64,000 nucleotides of DNA, taken from Streptomyces venezuelae ATCC 10712 (lineage in GTDB: Bacteria; Actinomycetota; Actinomycetes; Streptomycetales; Streptomycetaceae). The stretch is from the NCBI RefSeq assembly GCF_008639165.1, contig NZ_CP029197.1:372001-436000 (forward strand). Reading direction: 5' to 3'. The notes below the pieces were generated by a model, which had not been told where the DNA came from, made no database searches, and worked only from the letters and a program-made list of their open reading frames with translations. This document shows positions 49,780-57,313 of the stretch, piece by piece. Both the position numbers and the translations under genes were made by a program. The stretch's first letter is position 1, and every line of letters begins with the position of its first letter.

Positions 49780-49880
49780 GGCAGCATGCCTTTCTGCGCG
49801 GTGGGACGGGTCACGGCGACATGCCTTTCTGCGCGGTGGGACGGGTCACGGCGACATGCCTTTCTGCGGGGTGGGACGGG
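49773..49880 (-). repeat. Three 35-bp tandem repeats forming a chain of mini-ORFs
   Basis: GGGTCACGG starts at 49773, 49808 and 49843, period exactly 35 bp; two copies are identical and one differs by a dinucleotide. On the minus strand each unit carries AGAAAGG, nine bases, then GTGACC. The DUF1365 TGA (49846-49848) overlaps a GTG at 49849 that opens a 12-codon frame (VTRPTAQKGMSP) ending in a TGA at 49811. That stop overlaps the GTG at 49814, another 12-codon frame ending at 49776, which overlaps the true methyltransferase GTG at 49779. Confidence 0.9.
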
Positions 49881-50625
49881 GGCGGGGGTGCACGGGCAGG
49901 CCGCGCAGCAGCAGGTGGATGCCGTGGCGGCGGATCCCGGCCCAGACGGCGGCGGTGGACCAGGGCCTGCGCACGGCTGCGGAGAGCAGGGCTGGGGTGG
50001 TGGCGGTACGGCGACGACCTCGGACGACGGCGGTGAACGCCTGGCCGTCCGCGTTGTCGAGGTGGACGGTCAGGTGCAGGAGTTCGCCGGGCAGCGGCAG
50101 TCGCATGCGGTAGCGGCCTTCGACCGCGAAGAACGGCGAGACGTAGAAGTCCTTGTCCACCTCCGCCCGACCGGCCTCGTCGGTGCGCAGCAGGTAGCAG
50201 TGGCGCTGCCCGTACGTGTTGTGGACCTCCGCGACGACGCACACCAGGGCGCCGGAGGAGTCGTGGCACCAGAACACGCTGAGCGGGTTGAAGACGAACC
50301 CGAACACCCGGGCGTGCGCGAGCATCACCACCCGCCCGCCCTCCAGGTCGACGCCGTGGGCGGCGAGGAAGGCGTCGAGTCCGGCACGGACGGACCCGGC
50401 GGTTCCGCCGAAGTGGTCGCGGCCGTCGAAGCGGGCCAGCGGACGCACCGGCCGGGGCAGCACCGGCAGCCGGTCCAGATCCACGCACCACAGGTAGGTG
50501 CGGTGCCGCAGAGTGTGGCGCAGGGGCGTACGGCGGACGTGCGTGATCACGCAGTCGTACAGCGCCGCGACGGACTCCGCGCCCAGGGGCCCGACGGACA
50601 CGGCGTCTCCTTCGGTGCGGGTCAC
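49846..50625 (-). CDS. DUF1365 protein
   Basis: 259 residues, GTG at 50625 overlapping the oxidase stop (GTGA). DUF1365 features: LYDCVITHVRRTPLRHTLRHRTYLWCVDLD, HFGG, VVMLAHARVFGFVFNPLSVFWCHDSSG, VAEVHNTYGQRHCYL and KDFYVSPFFAVEGRYRMRLPLPGE. Biochemical role not established, but the gene travels with FAD oxidoreductase and CFA-synthase genes in mycobacteria (Rv0448c) and in Rhodobacter singlet-oxygen regulons. Its last nine codons belong to the 35-bp repeat. Confidence 0.9.
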   Translation of the reverse strand: MTRTEGDAVSVGPLGAESVAALYDCVITHVRRTPLRHTLRHRTYLWCVDLDRLPVLPRPVRPLARFDGRDHFGGTAGSVRAGLDAFLAAHGVDLEGGRVVMLAHARVFGFVFNPLSVFWCHDSSGALVCVVAEVHNTYGQRHCYLLRTDEAGRAEVDKDFYVSPFFAVEGRYRMRLPLPGELLHLTVHLDNADGQAFTAVVRGRRRTATTPALLSAAVRRPWSTAAVWAGIRRHGIHLLLRGLPVHPRPRPTPQKGMSP

Positions 50626-51884
50626 CAGTCCACCCCCAGGGAACGGGCCGCCTGGACACCTGATCGGCAGCCGTCCTCGTGGAAACCCCAGCCGTGCCAG
50701 GCCCCGGCGTACGCGGTGACACCGGTGTTGAGGCGCGGCAGTTCCTTCTGCGCAGCGACCGACGTGGGCGTGTAGACCGGATGCTCATAGACCATCCGCT
50801 CGACCACGCGGTCCGTGGCGATGCCGTCCTCACCGCCCAGCGTGACGACGTAGCCGGAGCCGGCGGGCAGCCGCTGGAGGCGCTCCATGTCGTAGCTGAC
50901 GCGTACGGGTGCGGTGGAGGGCTCGCAGCCGCTCATCCGGTAGTTCCAGCTGGCCCGTGCCTTCGGGGAACGGGGCAGGAAGGAGGTGTCGGTGTGCAGC
51001 ACGGTGGGGTTGTGCGCGTACGTGAAGGCGCCCAGCACCCGCTTCTCGTCGGCGGTGGGGTCCGCGAGCATGCGCAACGCCTGATCGGGGTGCGTGGCGA
51101 TGACCACCGCGTCGTATGCGCCGGTGTCGCCGTCACCGGTGGTGACGAGAGCGCCCCGGCCCGTGCGCCGGACGGCTTCGACCGGGCTTGAGGCGCGGAT
51201 GCGGTGGACGCGTTTGGCGGCGGCGGTGACGTAGGAGGCTGAGCCGCCGGTGACGGTCTTCCACTGCGGGGAGCCGGTGATCGACAGCAGGCCGTGGTGG
51301 TGCAGGAAGGCGAAGAGATAGGCGGCCGGGTACGACAGCGCGGTGCGGGCGGGGCAGGACCACACGGCGGAGACGAGCGGCAGGGCGAAGTGGCTGACGA
51401 AGTAGGGGGAGAACCCGCCCTCGCGCAGGAAGTCCCCGAAGGTGACGCCCGCATGAGCCCCGCGCGCCAGCAGCCGCCGGGCACCTCGGTGAAAGACGGG
51501 TACCTCTGCCAGGAGCCGGAGGTACCGGGCCCGCAGGGCCGCGCGGGAGGCGAAGAGACCTGCCGCGCCCCGGGCACCCGCGTACTCCAGCCCGCACCCG
51601 TCGCACCGGACCGACATGCTCATCTCGGCGTCCTGCGTGCCGATCTCCAGTTCCCGGAACAGCCGGAGCAGGGTGGGGTAGGTGCGCTCGTTGTGGACGA
51701 TGAATCCCGAGTCCACGGGGAGAGCCCGACCGCCGGGACCGGGCAGCTCGCGGGTGTGGGCGTGGCCGCCGAGCCGGCCGTCCGCCTCGTACAGGGTGAC
51801 CTCGTACGAGGACGCCAGCACGTAGGCGGCCGTCAGGCCCGCCACGCCGGCGCCTACTACCGCCGCCTTGCGCTGTTCGACCAC
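50622..51884 (-). CDS. FAD-dependent amine-oxidase-like protein (Rv0449c-type)
   Basis: 420 residues from the GTG at 51884, which has GGGAG five bases upstream. The dinucleotide-binding motif AAVVGAGVAGLTAAYVLASSYEVTLYEADGRLGGHAHT is at the N-terminus; later come DSGFIVHNERTYPTLLRLF and VVIATHPDQALRML. An earlier in-frame GTG at 51929 would lie at the predicted transcription start, so it is less likely. Probably desaturates or reduces the modified fatty acyl chain together with the methyltransferase. First gene of the operon, behind a SigK-type promoter. Confidence 0.85.
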   Translation of the reverse strand: MVEQRKAAVVGAGVAGLTAAYVLASSYEVTLYEADGRLGGHAHTRELPGPGGRALPVDSGFIVHNERTYPTLLRLFRELEIGTQDAEMSMSVRCDGCGLEYAGARGAAGLFASRAALRARYLRLLAEVPVFHRGARRLLARGAHAGVTFGDFLREGGFSPYFVSHFALPLVSAVWSCPARTALSYPAAYLFAFLHHHGLLSITGSPQWKTVTGGSASYVTAAAKRVHRIRASSPVEAVRRTGRGALVTTGDGDTGAYDAVVIATHPDQALRMLADPTADEKRVLGAFTYAHNPTVLHTDTSFLPRSPKARASWNYRMSGCEPSTAPVRVSYDMERLQRLPAGSGYVVTLGGEDGIATDRVVERMVYEHPVYTPTSVAAQKELPRLNTGVTAYAGAWHGWGFHEDGCRSGVQAARSLGVDW

Positions 51885-51933
51885 GATCGCTCCCGCCACT
51901 CGACACGCCGCCCGACTGCTGCGCTTCACCCGT

Positions 51934-51961
51934 ACTTCGCAGCGGACGGCCTGTCGGATGG
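51934..51961 (-). promoter_or_regulatory. SigK-type promoter candidate of the lipid operon
   Basis: Minus strand: CCATCC (complement of 51956-51961), 16 bp, CGAAGT (complement of 51934-51939). The surrounding 38 bp is nearly identical to the region before sigK. The predicted transcription start, near 51927, is 43 bp upstream of the chosen GTG. Confidence 0.7.
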
Positions 51962-52010
51962 GAGCGTGTTTTCCGGGGCGCCCAGCCGGTGTTCCGTGGA
52001 CCTCGATCGG

Positions 52011-52760
52011 TCAGGCGGGCATGGCCATGAGGAGCAGGGGGGCGGTCGTGGGCTCGGGGGAGCCTCCGGCGGGTTCCAGGGTGAGCCCGACGGCTCCCGC
52101 GTCCGCGGGGTTCCCGGCGAGGATCACGGTGCCGTCGTGTTCCATCAGTCCGGCCGGGCGCATGGTGCCCTCGTGGTCGAGCCACAGCTGGTACGTCTTC
52201 CCGACACCGGGCGCGGGAAGGTTGGCGGCGGTGAAGACGGCCTGGTTCTGCTGGTCGGAGGAGACGACGGTGGTCAGGGCTCCGTTGGCGGCCTTGCCGT
52301 GAACGGTGCGGGCATCCGGGGCCGCCAGGACGGCGCTGACCGCGTCGAGCTGCTGCTGGGCCTGGCGGGCTTGCTGCTCCAGGTCCTGTCCGCTCTGCGT
52401 CTGCCATACCGCGACGCCTCCGAGTACGGCGGCGGCCACGCTGGCGGCGAGCGCCCAGGGCACCGCACGACGACGGAGAAAACCACCGAGGGCAGGCACC
52501 GCGCTGGGGGCGGGAATGCGCGGGGGCAGCTGCCGTACGCCGTCGATGGCGACCATGACCTCGGCCTTCGCCGCGGCCGGGGGCGCGTGGGAGACGGCCG
52601 CGGCGAGGCGGGCCGTGGTGGCCTGGAACTCGGCGACTTCCTGCCGGCAGGCCTCGCACGTCCGGAGGTGGGCGTCGAACTCCTTGCGCTCGGTGTCGTC
52701 GAGGGCGCCGAGGGCGTAGGCGGCGGCGAGGGTGTGGGCGTCGGTGGCGTGGTGGTTCAT
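52011..52760 (-). CDS. rskA: RskA-like anti-sigma factor
   Basis: 249 residues, ATG at 52760 overlapping the sigK stop (ATGA). The N-terminal anti-sigma domain contains the zinc-finger-like HLRTCEACRQEV (H-x3-C-x2-C, about residues 31-38) and LAAAYALGALDDTERKEFDAHL. One membrane helix (about residues 100-118: VPWALAASVAAAVLGGVAVW) separates it from an extracytoplasmic RskA domain (VVSSDQQNQAVFTAANLPAPGVGKTYQLWL ... GLTLEPAGGSPEPT). Membrane anti-sigma factors of this type release SigK after regulated proteolysis. Translationally coupled to sigK. Confidence 0.92.
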   Translation of the reverse strand: MNHHATDAHTLAAAYALGALDDTERKEFDAHLRTCEACRQEVAEFQATTARLAAAVSHAPPAAAKAEVMVAIDGVRQLPPRIPAPSAVPALGGFLRRRAVPWALAASVAAAVLGGVAVWQTQSGQDLEQQARQAQQQLDAVSAVLAAPDARTVHGKAANGALTTVVSSDQQNQAVFTAANLPAPGVGKTYQLWLDHEGTMRPAGLMEHDGTVILAGNPADAGAVGLTLEPAGGSPEPTTAPLLLMAMPA

Positions 52761-53350
52761 GTGGTCACCCCCATGCAGTCGCGGAGCCGGATGAGCCCGT
52801 CGCGCATGCGTGTCTTGATGGTGGGAAGAGGCGTGCGCAGGGCTTCGGCGACTTCACGGTAGGTCAGTCCCTGGTAGTAGGCCAGGGTCACGGCCTGGCG
52901 CTGGACCTCGGTCAGGCCGCGCAGGCAGCGGCGGACCTGCTCGGACTCCAGGCGGGTCTCGACCTGCTCGGCGACCTCGTCGAAAGCGGTGGTGTGCTCG
53001 CGGGCGGCCTGGGCGTGCTCGCGGTCGGTCGCCGCCTGGGCGGAGCGGACCCGGTCGACGGCCCGGCGGTGGGCGATCGTCGCGGCCCAGGTCCTGACGG
53101 AACCGGCTTCGGGCCGGTAGCGGGCGGCCTGGCGCCACAGGTCGATCATGACCTCCTGAGCGACCTCCTCCGACTGGGCCCGGTCGCGTACGACTTTGAG
53201 CACGATGCCGAAGACCAGGGGGGCGAGGCCGTCGTAGAGGGCGGAGAACGCCTGCTTGTCGCCCTGGGCGACCTGCTGCATGACGTCGGTGAGATCGTCT
53301 CGGCCCGTGTCGGCGGGACGGCCGGTGCCGAAGGGGATGGGTTGGTTCAC
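52757..53350 (-). CDS. sigK: ECF RNA polymerase sigma factor, SigK type
   Basis: 197 residues, GTG at 53350. Region 2 (DLTDVMQQVAQGDKQAFSALYDGLAPLVFGIVLKVVRDRAQSEEVAQEVMIDLWRQAARY, then GSVRTWAATIAHRRAVDRVRS) and region 4 (LRGLTEVQRQAVTLAYYQGLTYREVAEALRTPLPTIKTRMRDGLIRLRD) are intact, as in ECF19/SigK. Its partner gene rskA overlaps it. The ribosome-binding site lies inside a strong hairpin that ends one base before the start codon. The promoter carries the same C(C/A)ATCC-N16-CGAA motif as the target genes, implying autoregulation. Confidence 0.93.
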   Translation of the reverse strand: MNQPIPFGTGRPADTGRDDLTDVMQQVAQGDKQAFSALYDGLAPLVFGIVLKVVRDRAQSEEVAQEVMIDLWRQAARYRPEAGSVRTWAATIAHRRAVDRVRSAQAATDREHAQAAREHTTAFDEVAEQVETRLESEQVRRCLRGLTEVQRQAVTLAYYQGLTYREVAEALRTPLPTIKTRMRDGLIRLRDCMGVTT

Positions 53351-53383
53351 CTTCGCCTCTCCCCCCGTGGGGAGAAGGCGAAG
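53351..53383 (-). promoter_or_regulatory. Hairpin sequestering the sigK ribosome-binding site
   Basis: Minus strand: CTTCGCCTTCTCCCC-ACGG-GGGGAGAGGCGAAG, followed at once by GTG. The arms pair over 14 bp with one bulged T. The 3' arm is the only Shine-Dalgarno-like sequence before the start, so the folded form should block initiation. It could act as a thermosensor, a coupling element, or a basal-level limiter. Confidence 0.7.
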
Positions 53384-53512
53384 GGACGGCCGTGGGCGGC
53401 CGTCGGGGGGCGGGGCGTCCATCGCATGCCGCTCCTTGTGTCGTCGCTCGTGCGGGGCCGGACCGTCCCCGGAGACGGTCCGCTGTGGGGAATCTGTTCG
53501 TGTGTCGCCCGT

Positions 53513-53540
53513 TCTTCGTAGCGGACGGCCCTGCGGATGG
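53513..53540 (-). promoter_or_regulatory. SigK-type autoregulatory promoter candidate
   Basis: Minus strand: CCATCC (complement of 53535-53540), 16 bp, CGAAGA (complement of 53513-53518). The flanks match the lipid-operon promoter at 51934-51961 over about 38 bp with only a few differences. Confidence 0.7.
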
Positions 53541-53673
53541 GAGCGCTCTTCGTCACCGGCGCCCCCTTGGGGTGACCCGTTCCGCCGCCGACAGGACGGG
53601 GTGGCCGCGAACCGGTGTCCCGCCGGCCCCGCTGCGGGACGAGCGCACGGTTTCACTCTTTCGGATACGGGAC

Positions 53674-53701
53674 CAATCCGCCGGGCGAGGGCTGCCGAAT
53701 G
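53674..53701 (+). promoter_or_regulatory. SigK-type promoter candidate of the molybdopterin oxidoreductase gene
   Basis: CAATCC (53674-53679), 16 bp, CGAATG (53696-53701). The transcription start is predicted at about 53708, exactly where an in-frame GTG lies, so the mRNA may be leaderless. Confidence 0.65.
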
Positions 53702-53707
53702 CCGGGT

Positions 53708-55291
53708 GTGAGCAGCTTCCGCAGCAAACTCGTCCGCGCCGCACTCGGTGCCCTCGCCGGGCTCCTGGCCGCCTTCACGGCGCTGGCCGTGGCCGAGCTG
53801 GTGGCCGGACTGGTGCGGCCCGAGGCAGGGCCGGTGACCGTCGTGGGCGGGGCGGTGATCGACCGCACGCCCGCTGCGGTGAAGGACTTCGCGATCCGCA
53901 CCTTCGGGGAGAACGACAAGACCGTCCTGCAGCTCGGCATCCTCGCGATGCTCGCCCTCCTCGCCCTCGCCCTGGGCGTCCTCGCCCTGTCCCATCGGCG
54001 AGCGGGCGCCGCAGGCGCGCTGCTCTTCGGGGTCGTCGGAGCGGCGGCCGCCCTCAGCCGCCCCGACTCCACCGGCCTCGGCGACGTCCTCCCCTCTGCC
54101 GCCGGGGCACTTGCCGGAGCACTCGCCCTCTATGTCCTCGCGGCGAAAGCCGTCCGGGTGCCCGACCCGGCCGGCGCGGGCGGAGAGGACGGCGAGGGCG
54201 GATGGAGCCGGCGTGGCTTTCTCACCGCGGCTGGTGTGACAGCCGTGGCGGCGACCTCGGCCGGCGCGCTGGGCAGGTTCTTCACAGGCCGGCAAGGCCA
54301 GGGAGCCGTCGCTTCCCGCGAGGGTCTGGTCCTGCCCGGGCCTGCCTCCCCGGCACCCGCCCTCCCTGCCGGCGTCCAGCTGAAGGTCCCCGGTGTCACC
54401 GCCTTCGCCACTCCCAACAGCGACTTCTACCGCGTCGACACGGCCCTGACCGTCCCCAAGGTCGATGCCGGAACCTGGCGGCTGCGTATTCACGGCAAGG
54501 GGGTCGCCCGGCCCCTCACCTACACCCTCGACCAGCTTCTCGCACGGCCCCTCATCGAACGTGACATCACCCTGACCTGTGTCTCGAACGAGGTCGGAGG
54601 CCCCTACATCGGTTCCGCCCGCTGGCTGGGCGTCCCCCTCGTCGGCCTTCTGAAGGAGGCCGGCGTGATCCCCCCGTCGCGGGGAGGCGAGGCCGATCAG
54701 CTGGTGGTGCGCTCGGTGGACGGCATGACGCTCGGCACCCCGGTCGAGGACGTCATGGACGGCCGCGACGCGATGCTCGCGGTCGGCATGAACGGCGAGC
54801 CTCTCCCCTTCGACCACGGCTTCCCCGCACGCATGCTCGTCCCCGGCCTCTACGGGTACGTGTCGGCCTGCAAGTGGATCACCGACATCGAGCTGACCAC
54901 CTTCGACGCCTACGACCCGTACTGGGTCAAGCGGAAGTGGGCCCGCCGCGCGCCGATCAAGACCCAGTCCCGCATCGACACCCCCAAGCCCTTCGCCCGC
55001 CCGAACGCCGGCACCGTCGTCGTCGCCGGCGTCGCCTGGGCCCAGCACCGCGGCATCAGCCGGGTCGAGATCCGCGTCGACGACGGTCCCTGGCAGGACG
55101 CCGACCTCGCCGCCCAGGCCGGCGTCGACACCTGGCGCCAGTGGTCCTACCGCTGGAACGCCACCGCCGGCGGACACAACATCACCGTCCGCGCCACCGA
55201 CGGCACCGGCCAGACCCAGACCGAACAGCGCACCCGGACCATCCCCGACGGAGCGAGCGGCCGGCACAGCGTCTTCGTCACCGTCACCTAG
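53708..55291 (+). CDS. Molybdopterin-dependent oxidoreductase (sulfite-oxidase fold) with membrane anchor and Tat-like motif
   Basis: 527 residues from the GTG at 53708; an ATG at 53699 is alternative but would overlap the predicted -10. Three to four N-terminal membrane helices are followed by a twin-arginine-like SRRGFLTAAGVTAVAATSAG (about 160-180), then a molybdopterin domain (about 225-420: ITLTCVSNEVGGPYIGSARWLGVPL with the molybdenum-ligand cysteine) and a dimerisation domain (about 430-525: GVAWAQHRGISRVEIRVDDGPWQDADL). Likely an extracytoplasmic sulfite- or sulfoxide-type oxidoreductase; substrate unknown. It is divergent from sigK and carries the SigK-type promoter. The FAS1 gene follows by 97 bp. 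Confidence 0.85.
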   Translation: MSSFRSKLVRAALGALAGLLAAFTALAVAELVAGLVRPEAGPVTVVGGAVIDRTPAAVKDFAIRTFGENDKTVLQLGILAMLALLALALGVLALSHRRAGAAGALLFGVVGAAAALSRPDSTGLGDVLPSAAGALAGALALYVLAAKAVRVPDPAGAGGEDGEGGWSRRGFLTAAGVTAVAATSAGALGRFFTGRQGQGAVASREGLVLPGPASPAPALPAGVQLKVPGVTAFATPNSDFYRVDTALTVPKVDAGTWRLRIHGKGVARPLTYTLDQLLARPLIERDITLTCVSNEVGGPYIGSARWLGVPLVGLLKEAGVIPPSRGGEADQLVVRSVDGMTLGTPVEDVMDGRDAMLAVGMNGEPLPFDHGFPARMLVPGLYGYVSACKWITDIELTTFDAYDPYWVKRKWARRAPIKTQSRIDTPKPFARPNAGTVVVAGVAWAQHRGISRVEIRVDDGPWQDADLAAQAGVDTWRQWSYRWNATAGGHNITVRATDGTGQTQTEQRTRTIPDGASGRHSVFVTVT

Positions 55292-55388
55292 ACCACCCCA
55301 CCCGGGCACACCGAAGAACCGTGCCCGCGCACCGTGACCAACCACCTCCACACCCCGTAGAAGAAGCCCTTTCAAGGAGCAAGCGATC

Positions 55389-56036
55389 ATGAACAGCATG
55401 AAGATCCGTCGCACCGCCATCGCCGTCACGGCGGCAGCGCTGCTGCCCCTCTCCCTGGCCGCGTGCTCGGACTCCGACAGCGCCACCAAGGCCGCCCCGC
55501 CGAACGCGGCCGGCGACCAGGCACAGACCACCGCGACGCCCACCGACGACGCCATGACCGGCGACCAGCCCTTCGGCCCCGCCTGCGCCGGCGTCCCGAA
55601 GGAGGGCGCGGGCTCCTTCGACGGCATGGCCAAGGACCCCGTCGCCACCGCCGCGTCCAACAACCCGGCCCTGTCCACCCTGGTGACCGCGGTCAAGCAG
55701 GCCGGACTCGTCGACACCCTCAACAACGCCGAGAACATCACCGTCTTCGCCCCCACCAACGAGGCCTTCGCCAAGATTCCGAAGGCCGACCTCGACAAGG
55801 TCCTCGCCGACAAGGACATGCTCACCAAGATCCTCACGTACCACGTCGTCGGCGAGAAGCTCACCCCGAAGCAGCTGGAGAACGGCACCTTCGAGACCCT
55901 GCAGAAGGGCACGCTCACCACGAAGGGCTCCGGCGAGGACTACACCGTCAACGACACCTCCAAGGTCGTCTGCGGCAACGTCAAGACGTCCAACGCCAAC
56001 GTCTACATCGTCGACACCGTCCTCATGCCGAAGTAA
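55389..56036 (+). CDS. FAS1 (fasciclin) domain lipoprotein, MPT83/MPT70-like
   Basis: 215 residues, ATG at 55389 with AAGGAG upstream. The lipobox LSLAAC (C26) marks a surface lipoprotein. A Ser/Thr/Ala linker is followed by one FAS1 domain (about 75-212): VATAASNNPALSTLVTAVKQAGLVDTLNNAENITVFAPTNEAFAKIP, ILTYHVVGEKL, VCGNVKTSNANVYIVDTVLMPK. M. tuberculosis MPT70/MPT83 have the same fold and are the classic SigK targets. It is probably cotranscribed with the molybdopterin gene; a short GGGCAC/GTGCCC hairpin (about 55305-55328) lies between them. A strong terminator follows. Confidence 0.9.
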   Translation: MNSMKIRRTAIAVTAAALLPLSLAACSDSDSATKAAPPNAAGDQAQTTATPTDDAMTGDQPFGPACAGVPKEGAGSFDGMAKDPVATAASNNPALSTLVTAVKQAGLVDTLNNAENITVFAPTNEAFAKIPKADLDKVLADKDMLTKILTYHVVGEKLTPKQLENGTFETLQKGTLTTKGSGEDYTVNDTSKVVCGNVKTSNANVYIVDTVLMPK

Positions 56037-56066
56037 CACCGCTCGCTCGCGACGCCAAGGACGGCC

Positions 56067-56104
56067 GGCCTCGTACCCCATCCTCCAAGGAGGGGTACGA
56101 GGCC
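56067..56104 (+). terminator. Terminator after the FAS1 gene
   Basis: GGCCTCGTACCCC (56067-56079) pairs perfectly with GGGGTACGAGGCC (56092-56104) around a 12-base loop, 31 bp after the FAS1 stop. Confidence 0.85.
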
Positions 56105-56282
56105 CTCGTACGCCAGATCCGCGTGACCTTCACTGCCGCGAGGTCGATACTGCCCATGAGGGTGGTTCGGTGCTGCCCACGTCGACGAGGGGCGGCCACT
56201 GACGCACCATCACTGGAGCCGGCGTCCCCCCATAGTCGATGACCTGCGGAAAGACTTGTCACAGCTTCGCGAGGAGACACCC

Positions 56283-57275
56283 TTGAGAATGCTCATCAAC
56301 GTCCCCGAGACCGTCGTCGCCGACGCGCTGCGCGGAATGGCGGCGGCCCACCCCGAGCTCACCGTGGACGTCGAGCGGCGGGTCGTGGTGCGGAGGGACG
56401 CGCCGGTGGCCGGGAAGGTCGCGCTGGTGTCCGGCGGCGGGTCGGGGCATGAACCGCTGCACGGGGGTTTCGTGGGGCCCGGGATGCTGGCGGCCGCGTG
56501 CCCGGGAGAGGTCTTCACCTCACCCGTGCCCGACCAGATGGTGCGGGCCGCCGCGGCCGTCGACAGCGGTGCCGGAGTGCTCTTCGTCGTCAAGAACTAC
56601 ACCGGTGACGTACTGAACTTCGACATGGCGGCGGAGCTCGCCGAGGACGAGGGCATCCAGGTCGCCAAGGTTCTGGTCGACGACGACGTCGCCGTCACGG
56701 ACAGTCTCTACACGGCCGGCCGGCGCGGGACCGGGGCCACCCTGTTCGTGGAGAAGATCGCGGGTGCCGCCGCCGAGGAGGGCGCCCCGCTGGAGCGGGT
56801 GGAGGCGATCGCCCGCCGGGTCAACGCACGGTCCCGGTCCTTCGGCGTGGCCCTGAGCGCCTGTACGACCCCGGCCAAGGGCAGCCCCACCTTCGATCTC
56901 CCCGAGGGAGAGCTGGAGTTGGGCGTCGGCATCCACGGCGAGCCGGGCCGCGAGCGGCGGCCCATGATGACGTCCCGGGAGATCGCGGACTTCGCCGTCC
57001 ACGCCGTCGTCGAGGACCTGGCCCCGGCCGGCCCCGTCATCGCCCTGGTGAACGGGATGGGCGCGACGCCGCTCCTGGAGCTCTACGGGTTCAACGCCGA
57101 GGTGCAGCGCGTCCTCGGCGAGCGCCGGGTGGCCGTCGCCCGGACCCTGGTCGGGAACTACGTGACCTCCCTCGACATGGCCGGCTGCTCGGTGACCCTG
57201 TGCGAGGTCGACGAGGAGCTGCTGCGCCTGTGGGACGCGCCCGTGCAGACGCCCGCGCTGCGCTGGGGCCGGTGA
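56283..57275 (+). CDS. dhaK: Dihydroxyacetone kinase subunit DhaK
   Basis: 330 residues. The start is taken as the TTG at 56283, seven bases after GAGGAG, giving [12 protein letters not shown], matching DhaK; the ATG at 56289 is spaced less well. The dihydroxyacetone-binding domain shows [40 protein letters not shown] and the covalent substrate histidine in [13 protein letters not shown]. It transfers phosphate from DhaL-ADP/ATP to dihydroxyacetone in the cytoplasm. First gene of dhaKLM. Confidence 0.95.
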   Translation: MRMLINVPETVVADALRGMAAAHPELTVDVERRVVVRRDAPVAGKVALVSGGGSGHEPLHGGFVGPGMLAAACPGEVFTSPVPDQMVRAAAAVDSGAGVLFVVKNYTGDVLNFDMAAELAEDEGIQVAKVLVDDDVAVTDSLYTAGRRGTGATLFVEKIAGAAAEEGAPLERVEAIARRVNARSRSFGVALSACTTPAKGSPTFDLPEGELELGVGIHGEPGRERRPMMTSREIADFAVHAVVEDLAPAGPVIALVNGMGATPLLELYGFNAEVQRVLGERRVAVARTLVGNYVTSLDMAGCSVTLCEVDEELLRLWDAPVQTPALRWGR

Positions 57276-57313
57276 CGGGGGGGATGGGACCGGAAAGGGA
57301 CAGGGACAGGGAC

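Larger units (their letters stand above)
53351..53707. other. Divergent control region of sigK and molybdopterin oxidoreductase genes
   Basis: 357 bp without a gene. It holds the RBS hairpin (53351-53383), another hairpin in the sigK leader (GGACCGTC 53460-53467 and GACGGTCC 53474-53481), the sigK promoter (53513-53540) and the oxidoreductase promoter (53674-53701). The predicted sigK leader is about 155 bases long. Confidence 0.7.

Noticed and set aside
55292..55388. A CGAAGA sequence before the FAS1 gene considered as a further SigK promoter
   Set aside because: The hexamer 16 bp upstream reads AGACCA, not C(C/A)ATCC; the gene is more likely read through from the molybdopterin gene.
52757..55921. 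A 1054-codon minus-strand frame extending far upstream of sigK
   Set aside because: Only the last 197 codons show ECF sigma homology; the rest is antisense to the molybdopterin oxidoreductase and FAS1 genes.
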